IMG/VR virus record: IMGVR_UViG_3300045412_000261 | Span: 1 to 64,000 of that record | Reading direction: 5' to 3' (one strand) | Length of the DNA: 64,000 nucleotides | Origin: a virus | Shown here: one piece after another, positions 31,499-40,539 of the stretch | Layout of the letters: the number at the start of each line of letters is the position of its first letter | Position numbering within the stretch: position 1 is the first letter of the stretch | The notes under the pieces: generated by a model | Databases searched by the model: none | What the model was told of the DNA's origin: nothing | The model's input: the letters and a program-made list of their open reading frames with translations, nothing else | Made by a program: the position numbers and the translations under genes

Positions 31499-32872
31499 TT
31501 AATTTGAAATTTCATTATACTCTTTGAAAAATCTATCCACTTCCGCAGGATCAAATGTACTTGCATTTTTTACCGTAGGGCTTTTAGAATCATCATCATC
31601 TACATCTGCTATTAGATTGTTAATGACATGTTTTCCACATCTTGTATCTAATGTTCCTTCAAATGACAATCCTAAATCTCCTAATCTTGATGCTACAATG
31701 TGATAAATATTTTTTCTTGATAGTGAGAACATGAAATCACATACCATAAGAACATTATAAGATTCTGCAATATGTTCTCCATTTACAACTTTAGCTGATT
31801 CTGATGTTCTATTTGCTTGAGAAGGAACCCATGCTGGAACTCTATATTCATCTGCTATGTTTCTAATGTCTGTAAAGATTTCATCTAATGCGAATCTTTT
31901 TTCTGTCTTAGTTGATTTTAATAATTTTGGATCATCTATAATGATTAATCCCGGCGAAATTCCTTGATGAATACACTGATCTAAATGTCCTCTGATAGTC
32001 ATCGTAGATGCTTTGTAAGCACCGTATTTTTTAATAATTAACTTTCCTGGTATTTCATTCATTTTCTTATTAATCAGATGCATATTATCCTTAGACAAAT
32101 TATCTAATGATATGTCTGTAATGTAGGCATCAATCCTTTTTGATATTTGAGTAGGATATAATTCCATAGTGTAATAAATCACGTTTACTCCTAATTCCAT
32201 AGCGTGAGCAGCTAAAGATATTAACAGCCATGATTTACCTCCTTTCGGAGGACAGAGAACAACTCCGAGTTCGCCAAAAGATAATCCTCCTTTCATATAA
32301 GAATTAATAACAGGCCATGGAGTAGATATTGGATTTCTATCATCTTCCATGTATCTGTTTTCTAATGTCTTTTCATACATATAACCTAAATCTAATTCAG
32401 ATCCGGCATTATGTGCCTTATTAATGACAGAGAAAGCAGCATCAAAATCATTTCTTTTAACTAAATCGACTGCGTTTCTTAAGGCTTTGACATATTCTCT
32501 ATTCCTACAGAATTCGACAATCTTATCTTTAACATGTTGTAAATCTTTAGAATCAGCAAAATCTAAAGAGCTTTTAAGAAACATATAAATACTCTGCGCA
32601 AAAATTTTATTTCTTTCCGCCTGAGAATCACTATCTTCTTTATTAGCTAATTCTTTGATGTTTATCTTTAAAACATCTATTGTAGGTTGAATTTTGTATG
32701 TCTCATAATAGTCATACATTCTCTCTACTACCCAAGACATAGCCTCATTCTCGAAATAATTAGGATCAAGAATGTCAATAATACGAGTGAAGAAATTCTC
32801 GTCATTAAGTAAATTGTACAAAACCTTCTTTTGAAAATCCGTACCAAAAGAATTTAATAAATTGGAAGTCAT
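31499..32872 (-). CDS. Replicative DNA helicase (DnaB/gp41-like)
   Basis: A 457-residue protein. The N-terminal helical domain spans 1-165. The RecA-like motor (about 180-430) has Walker A VLCPPKGGKSW (CPPKGGKS 207-214, with the usual first Gly replaced by Cys), Walker B GLIIIDDPKLL, and VPSQANRTSE ahead of a sensor-like region, in the order of DnaB/gp41 hexameric helicases. It unwinds DNA ahead of the polymerase. The neighbours are the FEN-like exonuclease and UvsX/RecA, as in a T4-like replisome. No separate primase (gp61-like) gene is visible in the window. Confidence 0.88.
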   Translation of the reverse strand: MTSNLLNSFGTDFQKKVLYNLLNDENFFTRIIDILDPNYFENEAMSWVVERMYDYYETYKIQPTIDVLKINIKELANKEDSDSQAERNKIFAQSIYMFLKSSLDFADSKDLQHVKDKIVEFCRNREYVKALRNAVDLVKRNDFDAAFSVINKAHNAGSELDLGYMYEKTLENRYMEDDRNPISTPWPVINSYMKGGLSFGELGVVLCPPKGGKSWLLISLAAHAMELGVNVIYYTMELYPTQISKRIDAYITDISLDNLSKDNMHLINKKMNEIPGKLIIKKYGAYKASTMTIRGHLDQCIHQGISPGLIIIDDPKLLKSTKTEKRFALDEIFTDIRNIADEYRVPAWVPSQANRTSESAKVVNGEHIAESYNVLMVCDFMFSLSRKNIYHIVASRLGDLGLSFEGTLDTRCGKHVINNLIADVDDDDSKSPTVKNASTFDPAEVDRFFKEYNEISN

Positions 32873-32875
32873 TGT

Positions 32876-33898
32876 TTATGATTTTAATCTGTTTACAAAA
32901 TTTCTATGCCATGAATCAAAATCGTTAATTCTAGAGAATAGACCATCAAAAGTGAACATCTGCATGAATTCATAGTCATAACTAACAGGAGCAAATTCTT
33001 GTAATAATCTTCTTATTGCGCTTTTTGTATGATAAGAAACATCGACATTGTGTAATTGAATTAACTTGTAATTTAATTCTAATTTATCAAAGTCAGAAAT
33101 GAGATTATCGAGACCTTTATATTTTTTTCCCTCCGAAATTAAATCTTTGGCTCTATTATAAAAAAAGTCTAAATCATCTATTTTAGTATTTCTTATTTCT
33201 GGAAAAAATTTAATTATGTTTTTTTCTCCAATAGAACCGAAGCTAGGAATATTATCACTCCTGTCTCCTACAAAAGCCTTGTAATATACGAAGTTTTCCG
33301 GGATAATTCCAAATTCTTCGACAACTTTTTTTGGAGAATACATAATTCTTTTTGTTGGATTATAAACTTGAATAGTTTCCGATACTAATTGAAGATAATC
33401 CTTATCAGATGACATTATAAATTTATATTTATAATCTTCTAATTCACTTGAATTTACAAGTATAGAAATAACATCATCTGCTTCAACTCCATCCATAATC
33501 AATTGAACTACTGGCAAATTATTCAAGTACTCAATTAATCTTCTTATTTGCCTTTCGGATTCTTTATCTGTACTTTCAGTGCTATTTTCTGTAAGTCTAT
33601 TTAATTTAAGACCTTTATGCTTTCCAGATTTATATCCTTTATACATTTTTTTCCTTCTTACAGATCCTCCCTGACCATCAAACACGACAATAACTTTATT
33701 TATATTATAGGTTTTTACAAAAGAAAACATAGTTTCTAAGAATCCAAACACTCCTCCTATTGTATTACCGTCTGTATTTAACGTAGGATATGCACAAAAA
33801 CATCTGACAAATAAATTAGTTCCGTCTATTATAAGAGCTGTTTTTTCATTAGACATATACCTATGATTACCTAATAATTTTGATAAGTCAATAGTCAT
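32876..33898 (-). CDS. rnh: 5'-3' exonuclease (FEN/RNase H-like, T4 rnh analogue)
   Basis: A 340-residue protein of the PIN/FEN superfamily. Acidic metal-site residues are D25 (LIIDGTN), D74 (VVFDG), E139/D141/D142 (MDGVEADDV), D165/D167 (SSDKDYLQL) and D212/D215 (FVGDRSDNIPSF). The last motif begins the helix-3-turn-helix DNA-binding element. A basic arch segment lies at about 80-100. It removes RNA primers and flaps, a role lacking in the exonuclease-proofreading polymerase at 25561-27918. It overlaps the UvsX gene by 11 nt. Confidence 0.9.
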   Translation of the reverse strand: MTIDLSKLLGNHRYMSNEKTALIIDGTNLFVRCFCAYPTLNTDGNTIGGVFGFLETMFSFVKTYNINKVIVVFDGQGGSVRRKKMYKGYKSGKHKGLKLNRLTENSTESTDKESERQIRRLIEYLNNLPVVQLIMDGVEADDVISILVNSSELEDYKYKFIMSSDKDYLQLVSETIQVYNPTKRIMYSPKKVVEEFGIIPENFVYYKAFVGDRSDNIPSFGSIGEKNIIKFFPEIRNTKIDDLDFFYNRAKDLISEGKKYKGLDNLISDFDKLELNYKLIQLHNVDVSYHTKSAIRRLLQEFAPVSYDYEFMQMFTFDGLFSRINDFDSWHRNFVNRLKS

Positions 33899-35066
33899 CT
33901 TCTGTATCTTCTATGTGAATGAATGAAGTAGAATTTCCCTCGTCGACATCATCTCTTTTAATATAGGTTGTGATATAGTAATCTGAAATATTAGATAATA
34001 TATCTTTTCGTATTTCCTCTCTAGAGAATAGCTTATCGTAAAAATCTTTTCTTTGAAATCTAATTTCTTCAATTATCTCTCCTGTTTCTCTATTGCAATA
34101 TTTATAAGTGTACCATGCTCCTGAAGAAGTAGCTATCCCTTTGTCCTTTAAAAAATCCATAATAGAACTTACATCATCAATTCCTGAATTGTACATGATG
34201 TTGAATGCAGCTTTTCGGTGTGGGGGGCCTATTCTATTTTTTATTATTTCTGCTTCTGTGGTAATACCTAAAGGAAGATCTTTTTCAGGTCCTTGAATTT
34301 TGCCTTTCTTAACTAGCTTAACTCTTACCGAAGAATGGAAGCCAATCGCCTTTCCACCGGATGTAGTATAAGAATCCCCCATTCCAGGTCGAGCTTGTAA
34401 ATTCTGTCTCAATTGATTAGTAAAAATCAAAAGAATTTTTTCCCTGCCTAATAAGTTTGTCAATTTACGCATAGCCTTAGAAATGATGATTGCTTTCTGA
34501 GTAGCCCATCCATCTTTTTCATAATTGCCTTCTATTTCGTCTTTTGTAGATGCTCCCATTACCGAGTCTACCACAATAGTAACAATGACATCTTTATTAG
34601 ATGCTCTCATTTGTTCTATAATAGTCTCAACTGAATTAAATACATCTTCAATTACTTCATGTTGAACATAAACAAAATTCTTTTTTAAATCAACTCCGAT
34701 TGCATTTAGAAATTCTTTACTAACTGCACTTTCAGTATCTATGATAATGCCGATACCTCCTTTTTTTTGTGTCTCTTTTATAGCATGGGCAGCTAATAAA
34801 GACTTACCAGATTGTTCTAGACCTATTAACTCTACAATTTTACCGACGGGGTATCCTCCATTTTCTCTGTTTGAAATAGCCATATCTAATGTTGTGCATC
34901 CAGTGGATACAAAGTCACTGACATTTGTAGGTGCTAATGTGGAATCTTCTAGCTTATAAGCTACTGTTCCGATATCTTTTTTGTACTTAGCATTTATCGC
35001 ATCTATCAAAGATGATGCAAAAGATGTGTCAGTCCTCTCTTGGGAGGATTCCCTTTTCTTTGCCAT
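33888..35066 (-). CDS. uvsX: RecA/UvsX-like recombinase
   Basis: A 392-residue protein. Walker A GLEQSGKS is at 82-89, with an acidic strand IGIIIDTESAVSKEF following and a Walker B-like TIVVDSVMG. The GDSYTTSGGKAIGFHSSVRV stretch is the RecA/UvsX L2-like DNA-binding loop region. LLIFTNQLRQNL matches the RecA-family sensor strand. It catalyses strand exchange for recombination-dependent replication. The C-terminus is long and acidic (HIEDTEDDY). It stands 13 nt downstream of the gp32-like gene. Confidence 0.93.
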   Translation of the reverse strand: MAKKRESSQERTDTSFASSLIDAINAKYKKDIGTVAYKLEDSTLAPTNVSDFVSTGCTTLDMAISNRENGGYPVGKIVELIGLEQSGKSLLAAHAIKETQKKGGIGIIIDTESAVSKEFLNAIGVDLKKNFVYVQHEVIEDVFNSVETIIEQMRASNKDVIVTIVVDSVMGASTKDEIEGNYEKDGWATQKAIIISKAMRKLTNLLGREKILLIFTNQLRQNLQARPGMGDSYTTSGGKAIGFHSSVRVKLVKKGKIQGPEKDLPLGITTEAEIIKNRIGPPHRKAAFNIMYNSGIDDVSSIMDFLKDKGIATSSGAWYTYKYCNRETGEIIEEIRFQRKDFYDKLFSREEIRKDILSNISDYYITTYIKRDDVDEGNSTSFIHIEDTEDDY

Positions 35067-35079
35067 AATTTAACGTTTT

Positions 35080-35949
35080 TTATATAGAGTCTAAAAATTT
35101 AGAAAAATCATCTTCAAGTGACTTGGTAGCTACAGGTTTTTCAACCGGTCTTGTTCTAACTTCTTCTGTAATGTCTTGGGCTTTTGCTCCGCCTCGTACA
35201 ATTTCATTAGATTCAGGAGCTTTACTTTTTGCGAAGAGAGAACCTGCTAACGAAGTAACCATTTTTTCAATCTCTTCTTTTGTATGAGTGATGTACAAAT
35301 CTTCTATATTTCCTATTTCCTCATACTGTCTCTTAAAATCTTCAATAGCATACCCTTCTTCAGCCCTTTCTATCAAATTAGTCGGGCTTCTCTTGGCTGT
35401 AATTTCAACGCCACCTCCAGAGGCTTTTGTGAGAACTAAATCAGTACCTCTTTTTAAATCAAAGATTTTTGATGACTCTTCACCTTCTTCCTCAAAAATA
35501 GTGTTCATAATATTAAATATTTTCTCATAGGTTTTAGTGTTAACCGGCCAAACCTTAATACCAGAAGATTCCTTGCCTCTGATTAGAATAGGAATGTAAT
35601 AGTATTTTTGAGGAGTAAAATACTTAATAAATTGCTTGTTGTTTTCGTAATCCTCTCTGTATAACTTATTTGCAAAAATCTCAGCCGGATCTTCTTGCTG
35701 AAAAGTTTTAGGAGATGCGAATTCGTAATTGGCTAGTCCTATTTTTGTAACAAAGTCTCGACCATGAAGATACGCCACATAAAAAGGCCACTCCGGGTCT
35801 TTTTTATTGGGTACAATCCGAATAGTAGAAGTTCCAGATGTAGGTCTCCAAATGTAATCAAAAATGTTTTTACCTTTCTTCCTGCCGTTTGTACTAGCGG
35901 TAGAAAGTCTGTTCGCTTCTTGTTTGAAACGTTCTGCAAAATTACTCAT
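35080..35949 (-). CDS. gp32-like single-stranded DNA-binding protein
   Basis: A 289-residue protein. The core (about 25-210) fits an OB-fold with a basic N-terminus (FKQEANRL...GRKKGKN). It lacks the zinc-binding His/Cys of T4 gp32. The C-terminal tail SLEDDFSKFLDSI is the acidic hydrophobic tail typical of gp32/SSB that recruits replisome partners. Its position directly upstream of UvsX supports the call. It coats single-stranded DNA during replication and recombination. It is less certain than its neighbours because sequence similarity is low. Confidence 0.72.
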   Translation of the reverse strand: MSNFAERFKQEANRLSTASTNGRKKGKNIFDYIWRPTSGTSTIRIVPNKKDPEWPFYVAYLHGRDFVTKIGLANYEFASPKTFQQEDPAEIFANKLYREDYENNKQFIKYFTPQKYYYIPILIRGKESSGIKVWPVNTKTYEKIFNIMNTIFEEEGEESSKIFDLKRGTDLVLTKASGGGVEITAKRSPTNLIERAEEGYAIEDFKRQYEEIGNIEDLYITHTKEEIEKMVTSLAGSLFAKSKAPESNEIVRGGAKAQDITEEVRTRPVEKPVATKSLEDDFSKFLDSI

Positions 35950-35960
35950 AACTGTATAAA

Positions 35961-36371
35961 TTAGATGTTAGAAATATTCTTTTTGTATAGAAACTTTAAG
36001 TCAATTATTCTTAGACCATCAGATCCAGTAACTATCAAGCAATTTTCATAAGCATACCAATCAATTTTGTAATTAACATCAAGTTTGCCATTATTAGATT
36101 GCTCTATAAGTATGTTAAGACCATTTAGCGTAAACAAGGTACCTGTTTCTTTATTTCTATGTAATATTAAAGTGGAAGGAAGTAAGGTAAAATCTTCCTC
36201 TCTAATAACATTGTAACTTAAAATTAGTTCATCATTATCGGATGCATTTCTAAAAACAAATACACTATCATTTGTTATGTCATAAGTGTTCTTAATCGTC
36301 TTTAATGTACTTTCTATAAAATGGGGATGACAAAAAGTACATAGTAGTTTTGTAGGTTTTCTCTCAATCAT
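35961..36371 (-). CDS. Hypothetical protein of the replication module
   Basis: A 136-residue, beta-rich protein. The N-terminus LLCTFCHPHFIESTLKTI has two Cys/His residues (C11, C14, H15, H17) that might bind metal. The later segment STLILHRNKETGTLFTLNGL, and CLIVTGSDGLRIIDLK near the end, resemble a protein I have seen beside the polymerase-like gene in other environmental T4-like phages. It overlaps that polymerase-like gene by 4 nt (36368-36371), so it is translationally coupled to it. Function is unknown. Confidence 0.6.
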   Translation of the reverse strand: MIERKPTKLLCTFCHPHFIESTLKTIKNTYDITNDSVFVFRNASDNDELILSYNVIREEDFTLLPSTLILHRNKETGTLFTLNGLNILIEQSNNGKLDVNYKIDWYAYENCLIVTGSDGLRIIDLKFLYKKNISNI

Positions 36372-37702
36372 GCTTTCACGTTTTCCAAATCAAAAGATTT
36401 CATGTTATAATAGTTTTTTCCGATTTTTACAGATGAGCTAAACCCAAAATCGTTAATTATCTTTTGTATTTCTTTCAATGTTTCCAATCCATCTTCTCTG
36501 TCGAAATCCAATAAGAAAGAATCATAAACATACAATACGATTTGTGTTTTTTTCGACTGCAAATATACAATAATCTTTTTAATAATCTCAAAAAAATGTT
36601 CAACTTCCATCAATTGTATAACATAAGAAAATAATTTTCCTTTGGTATAAGAATAATCGTCCTTTAGATTTGATAATTTTAAAGTTCTAACGCAATAAGG
36701 TACTGTAATCTCATTATCTTGAACCATTTGATTATATATCAAATCTCTATATTTATACAATGCATCAAAGAACGGAATTTTTTTAGCTTCCCCTCTCTCA
36801 GAATAAATATTAGTGAAAGTTATTTTTTTAGCTTCATCATATTCTTGCGGGGATATATTATTCTTTTTATAATAAATCTTTGCTAGATATACATGAACAT
36901 CTTCTTCTTCTAATTTATACCCAATAGCTTTAGCAATTAAATATAAATGAAATGACTTAATATCAAATTCAACTAACATGCCTCTATCATGCCTAGAAAC
37001 GAATCCTAAGCGATGTTTTTCATCTTTTGGTATTGCACTAAGGTTAATCCCATTAGATGTTCCTACAGGCCTTCCTGTGGCATTGTAGAGTGTATATTTA
37101 GGATGTAATAAAGATGTCGTTAATTTTTTATTGTAAACTTCATTTATTTGAGGGATATCAATGCAAATTCCATTATCTCTAATATGATTTAAAGATGATA
37201 GAATAGATGTATATTTTTCAATGACAGATGATTTCTTATCTAATGTTTTTAAAAATGAAAGTTGATTATTAAAACATCTTAAGAACATGTAATATGGAAT
37301 GTAGATGTTATAAGATGTAGATGGATAATAAAATCTCTTGAACTTAGATGTAAATGAATATAAATCTTCTAAGTAATTTGTATCTCCTTTATTTAGCCAA
37401 TATAATAATGGAAATTCTGTTGAAAATTTGCTGGGAAAATAATAATCAAAGATGTATTTAGATGACGCTATTACATAATTAAATGATAATAATGTTTGTA
37501 ATGTTTTTAATGATATGTTTGATTTGAATTCTTCATGTTCTAATGCTATAGAATATGACTCATTTGATTTATAGTCATGTATAAATAATATGGATAGCCC
37601 CTCCGAAAAATTAGACATATCTTTCGGAACAGGAAATACAAAAGAGCCGGAAAAATTAGTTTGGATCTTACTTAGTTGATCCTCGTTCTCAATAACCATC
37701 AT
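36368..37702 (-). CDS. Second family A DNA polymerase-like protein, divergent
   Basis: A 444-residue protein with polymerase palm/fingers motifs: TGRPVGTSNGINLSAIP (209-225), motif A MLVEFDIKSFHLYLIAKAI with D247, motif B region EYDEAKKITFTNIYSERG with K292/K293 and Y300, and motif C IVLYVYDSFLLDF with D394. Both catalytic Asp are kept, but motif C reads YDS instead of HDE and motif B lacks the usual Arg. Residues 1-160 look like a degenerate exonuclease fold without the D-x-E metal site. It may be an active specialist polymerase, a translesion-like enzyme or an accessory factor. It overlaps 35961-36371 by 4 nt and the structural gene 37689-38207 by 14 nt. Confidence 0.72.
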   Translation of the reverse strand: MMVIENEDQLSKIQTNFSGSFVFPVPKDMSNFSEGLSILFIHDYKSNESYSIALEHEEFKSNISLKTLQTLLSFNYVIASSKYIFDYYFPSKFSTEFPLLYWLNKGDTNYLEDLYSFTSKFKRFYYPSTSYNIYIPYYMFLRCFNNQLSFLKTLDKKSSVIEKYTSILSSLNHIRDNGICIDIPQINEVYNKKLTTSLLHPKYTLYNATGRPVGTSNGINLSAIPKDEKHRLGFVSRHDRGMLVEFDIKSFHLYLIAKAIGYKLEEEDVHVYLAKIYYKKNNISPQEYDEAKKITFTNIYSERGEAKKIPFFDALYKYRDLIYNQMVQDNEITVPYCVRTLKLSNLKDDYSYTKGKLFSYVIQLMEVEHFFEIIKKIIVYLQSKKTQIVLYVYDSFLLDFDREDGLETLKEIQKIINDFGFSSSVKIGKNYYNMKSFDLENVKA

Positions 37703-38207
37703 CTATATAAAACTCATTATAATTTACAATAAACCTCTTAAGTCCTGGAAAAGTTCTATCAGCATTCAAAACTTCATTTCTATTTAGTTGCGCTACTTTA
37801 ACTTTGTCTCCTCTGACTTTCCAATAGATTTCTGCAAATATAAGTCTATTTCTGTTATCCTGCAAGTTTTTAGACGAAAAAAAATCTTCTTTGCTAATTT
37901 CTGTTATGGATGTTACTGGTTTTATTCTTTTTTGGTAGAAATAACGCTTGAAATATAAGCCTTCTTCTTCTATTTGCTCTCTTGTAGGTGTATATGGATT
38001 TATATTTACATACTCCACCATAGGCTCCGAACCAATTGAAGAATAAACTCTTCTTTTAAATTCGTATTCCAAAAATAATCTTTTTCTAGTATCTTTTTCA
38101 TTTATACCGGCGTAGGGTATTCTATTGGTATAGAAATAATATCCTTTGTACGGTTTATTATCTTCATCCCATAAAAAATTACCTTCCGTATAAAAAAAAT
38201 TAGCCAT
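37689..38207 (-). CDS. Hypothetical virion-associated protein
   Basis: A 172-residue, Tyr/Arg/Phe-rich protein. The start FFYTEGNFLWDEDNKPYKGYYFYTNRI resembles small structural proteins in phages of Bacteroidetes that contain F-x-x-x-G-x-P-Y-x-G-Y-Y motifs. It lies between the hub gene and the polymerase-like gene at the end of the tail module, so it is likely a baseplate or tail component. Its stop overlaps the start of the polymerase-like gene. Confidence 0.5.
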   Translation of the reverse strand: MANFFYTEGNFLWDEDNKPYKGYYFYTNRIPYAGINEKDTRKRLFLEYEFKRRVYSSIGSEPMVEYVNINPYTPTREQIEEEGLYFKRYFYQKRIKPVTSITEISKEDFFSSKNLQDNRNRLIFAEIYWKVRGDKVKVAQLNRNEVLNADRTFPGLKRFIVNYNEFYIDDGY

Positions 38208-38219
38208 GATTATTTTATT

Positions 38220-40238
38220 TTACGCTCCTAAAGTAGGCGTTCTCGGAGGTACAACCGTACAAATAGATTCCAATTCAGTTTGCCAATCTTGATTTTCTAC
38301 TACATGATGCACTCTAGTAACTACAAAAGCAATATTTCTCTCTGTGGTAAAACTTTTAGGAACTGTATTACTATTTATATGATGTCCTATTCTCCATCCT
38401 CCTACCCCATCCATTTTGACATTCATTTTCATTAACCACAAATACTGATTATTTTTTCGCAAAGATTCCGTAGTTTGAGCTCGAAGGCATGTTGCTAATA
38501 AATTTCTAGCTGCATCACAAGTTTCTTCACTATATTTTGTTTTAGGCATTAAATCATTATAGTAATTATTTAACAGTTTATTTGCTATATTTTCTAATGC
38601 TTGTTGTCCCGCAGAGAATCCATCATCACAATTACCCTCACTAACTGCGTGCGCTGTCCTAGATGTATTGAATATTGTTTTAACCAAAGATGCATGTAAA
38701 TCAGTAGAGGGCAATTCGGCAGATATTTGTAGTTCTCTAGTTGAACCATCTCCATTCAATGTATTAAATTTCCATATATCAAATTTTTCTTCCACAAAAG
38801 TAGAGGGTACTATTCTTAAAACTCTATGTTCTGTCAAATTATCTGAATCTTGGTCTCCATCATCTTGTACTAAATCTAGCTGAATAAAACCTCCAGTACA
38901 TTGACTAATAACAGTAAATAAGTTTTTTAAAAATCTATCTATTCTTATATAAGCTTCATCTATAAAATGATTATTTATGTTAGTTCCGGGATCTCCTTTT
39001 CTTGTATTATGCATATTTGCTTTAATAGCATCGTAAATAGTATTTCTATGTAAAAGTATTTTTCTGTAATCAATATATGTTCCATAATGAGATTTCACAC
39101 CGTTAAAATATCCTTTAACATCTTCATAATTCTTTCCTTCTGCTCTATTATTTTTATTTGTATAATTCCCCGCTCCGCCTCCTAATATCAATAATTTTTT
39201 AGGGTCACAAGATCTAACTACATTTCCGGCCAAAGTAGAACATCTAGGTTTTATTGGAAATCCCACATATACATCCTTAACTTGTGATTTTTCTACAGTT
39301 TGATTTCTGGAGAATGGATATAAAGCGAATTCATTTACTATACGATCGACGATATATTGTAATGTAAAATACTCATCTGTCTTTGTTTGAGCTGAAGGTA
39401 TATCTTCTGGATCTGGATTTAGAACAGTTCCTTCTATGGGTTGATATACGATTATATCATTTTTTCTAGGATTTATAAAATTTAAAAATGGTATACCAAA
39501 TTGAACTGATTTATCATAGGGATTTTTCTGATCGTATCCAATAATATCTCCATCTGCAATAGTATCCGTTAAAAAAGCACCTGATTTTTGAGCATCGAAA
39601 AGCATTAATTCATAATATCCTGATACATTTCCTTCTTCAACCCCGTTACTAAAAGATTTATTATTTTTGTATTTTAAATCATTTCTTTCCCATAATCCAG
39701 ATAAACCAATGTCTAATGTTGAAAATACTTCTCCAGGGCCTATAGCCTCAAAAGATAATTGATAATAATTTTCATTTGTAGTTTGCCATGTTCCATAAGC
39801 TATGTAGCATCCTGAAACGGTATATGAGGGACAATTATCAAAAGGAGCGGTATATCCTATAGTTATTGTTAATTTATTTTTAGGATCATTTATACAGAAT
39901 ATTTCAGAATATGTTAAAAAATCAGATAAACTATATACTTCTATAGTTCCTCTAATTCTCATTGATAAATTAACAAGAGATGCGTCATTTCCTATTCTTT
40001 CTATTTCCGCTCTTATTAAGTTAGGTTTTGGTTTTAGAGTAGATTTATTATACGTTTGTTCGAAGGTATCTTCTCTTGTTGAAATAGTAATACCTTGTTT
40101 TTTTATTATACAAAATGCTGTATTTCTAGTTTTAGGTTTGTAATAATTTGTTGTATTACCTTCAGAATATAATCCCGCTCTACTGCCGAGGACGTTTTTT
40201 ATAGTTTCTGGTATAGGTCTTCTAAAAGGAGGTGCCAT
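38220..40238 (-). CDS. Baseplate hub protein (gp27/gpD-like)
   Basis: A 672-residue protein. Residues about 70-190 (NLIRAEIERIGNDASLVNLS followed by MRIRGTIEVYSLSDFLTYS, then NKLTITIGYTAP) carry the beta-rich tube-like domain of the myovirus hub, homologous in fold to T4 gp27 and phage P2/Mu gpD/gp44. Long central and C-terminal regions are unassigned, and no lysozyme domain like T4 gp5 is visible. Size and place after the tape measure and LysM-type gene fit a hub. The C-terminal 60 residues (FVVTRVHHVVENQDWQTELE) are the usual hub C-terminal strand pattern. It overlaps the gp53-like gene by 17 nt. Confidence 0.72.
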   Translation of the reverse strand: MAPPFRRPIPETIKNVLGSRAGLYSEGNTTNYYKPKTRNTAFCIIKKQGITISTREDTFEQTYNKSTLKPKPNLIRAEIERIGNDASLVNLSMRIRGTIEVYSLSDFLTYSEIFCINDPKNKLTITIGYTAPFDNCPSYTVSGCYIAYGTWQTTNENYYQLSFEAIGPGEVFSTLDIGLSGLWERNDLKYKNNKSFSNGVEEGNVSGYYELMLFDAQKSGAFLTDTIADGDIIGYDQKNPYDKSVQFGIPFLNFINPRKNDIIVYQPIEGTVLNPDPEDIPSAQTKTDEYFTLQYIVDRIVNEFALYPFSRNQTVEKSQVKDVYVGFPIKPRCSTLAGNVVRSCDPKKLLILGGGAGNYTNKNNRAEGKNYEDVKGYFNGVKSHYGTYIDYRKILLHRNTIYDAIKANMHNTRKGDPGTNINNHFIDEAYIRIDRFLKNLFTVISQCTGGFIQLDLVQDDGDQDSDNLTEHRVLRIVPSTFVEEKFDIWKFNTLNGDGSTRELQISAELPSTDLHASLVKTIFNTSRTAHAVSEGNCDDGFSAGQQALENIANKLLNNYYNDLMPKTKYSEETCDAARNLLATCLRAQTTESLRKNNQYLWLMKMNVKMDGVGGWRIGHHINSNTVPKSFTTERNIAFVVTRVHHVVENQDWQTELESICTVVPPRTPTLGA

Positions 40239-40539
40239 TTATCGATTCGTCTTTTAATTGTTCTAATTCTAATGTATCCAACGGATATGGAATTCTTAAT
40301 CTTATTCCTACAGGAGGTACTATAGTTCCCTTACCTATGTCATTTTCGTTCGCTATAATCCACCAATATCTAGGATCTCCATAATAGTCATTAGCTAATA
40401 AATCAAGTCTATCTCCTGCTCTTGCGTATATATAAAAATCACTTGTTTTTGGAGGTATTTTATAGTAATATGTAGTACTGAATCTTCTAGCTCCTGATTC
40501 TTCTTTTATTACAGTAGTAAGCTGTTGATATCTATTCAT
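40222..40539 (-). CDS. gp53: LysM-type baseplate wedge protein (gp53-like)
   Basis: A 105-residue protein. RAGDRLDLLANDYYGDPRYW followed by WIIANENDIG and GTIVPPVGIRLRIP is a LysM-like fold as in T4 gp53 and the P2/Mu tail-tube terminator-hub connector proteins. It would join hub and wedge in the baseplate. It lies between the tube-initiator-like gene and the hub gene, and its stop overlaps the hub start. Confidence 0.75.
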   Translation of the reverse strand: MNRYQQLTTVIKEESGARRFSTTYYYKIPPKTSDFYIYARAGDRLDLLANDYYGDPRYWWIIANENDIGKGTIVPPVGIRLRIPYPLDTLELEQLKDESINGTSF

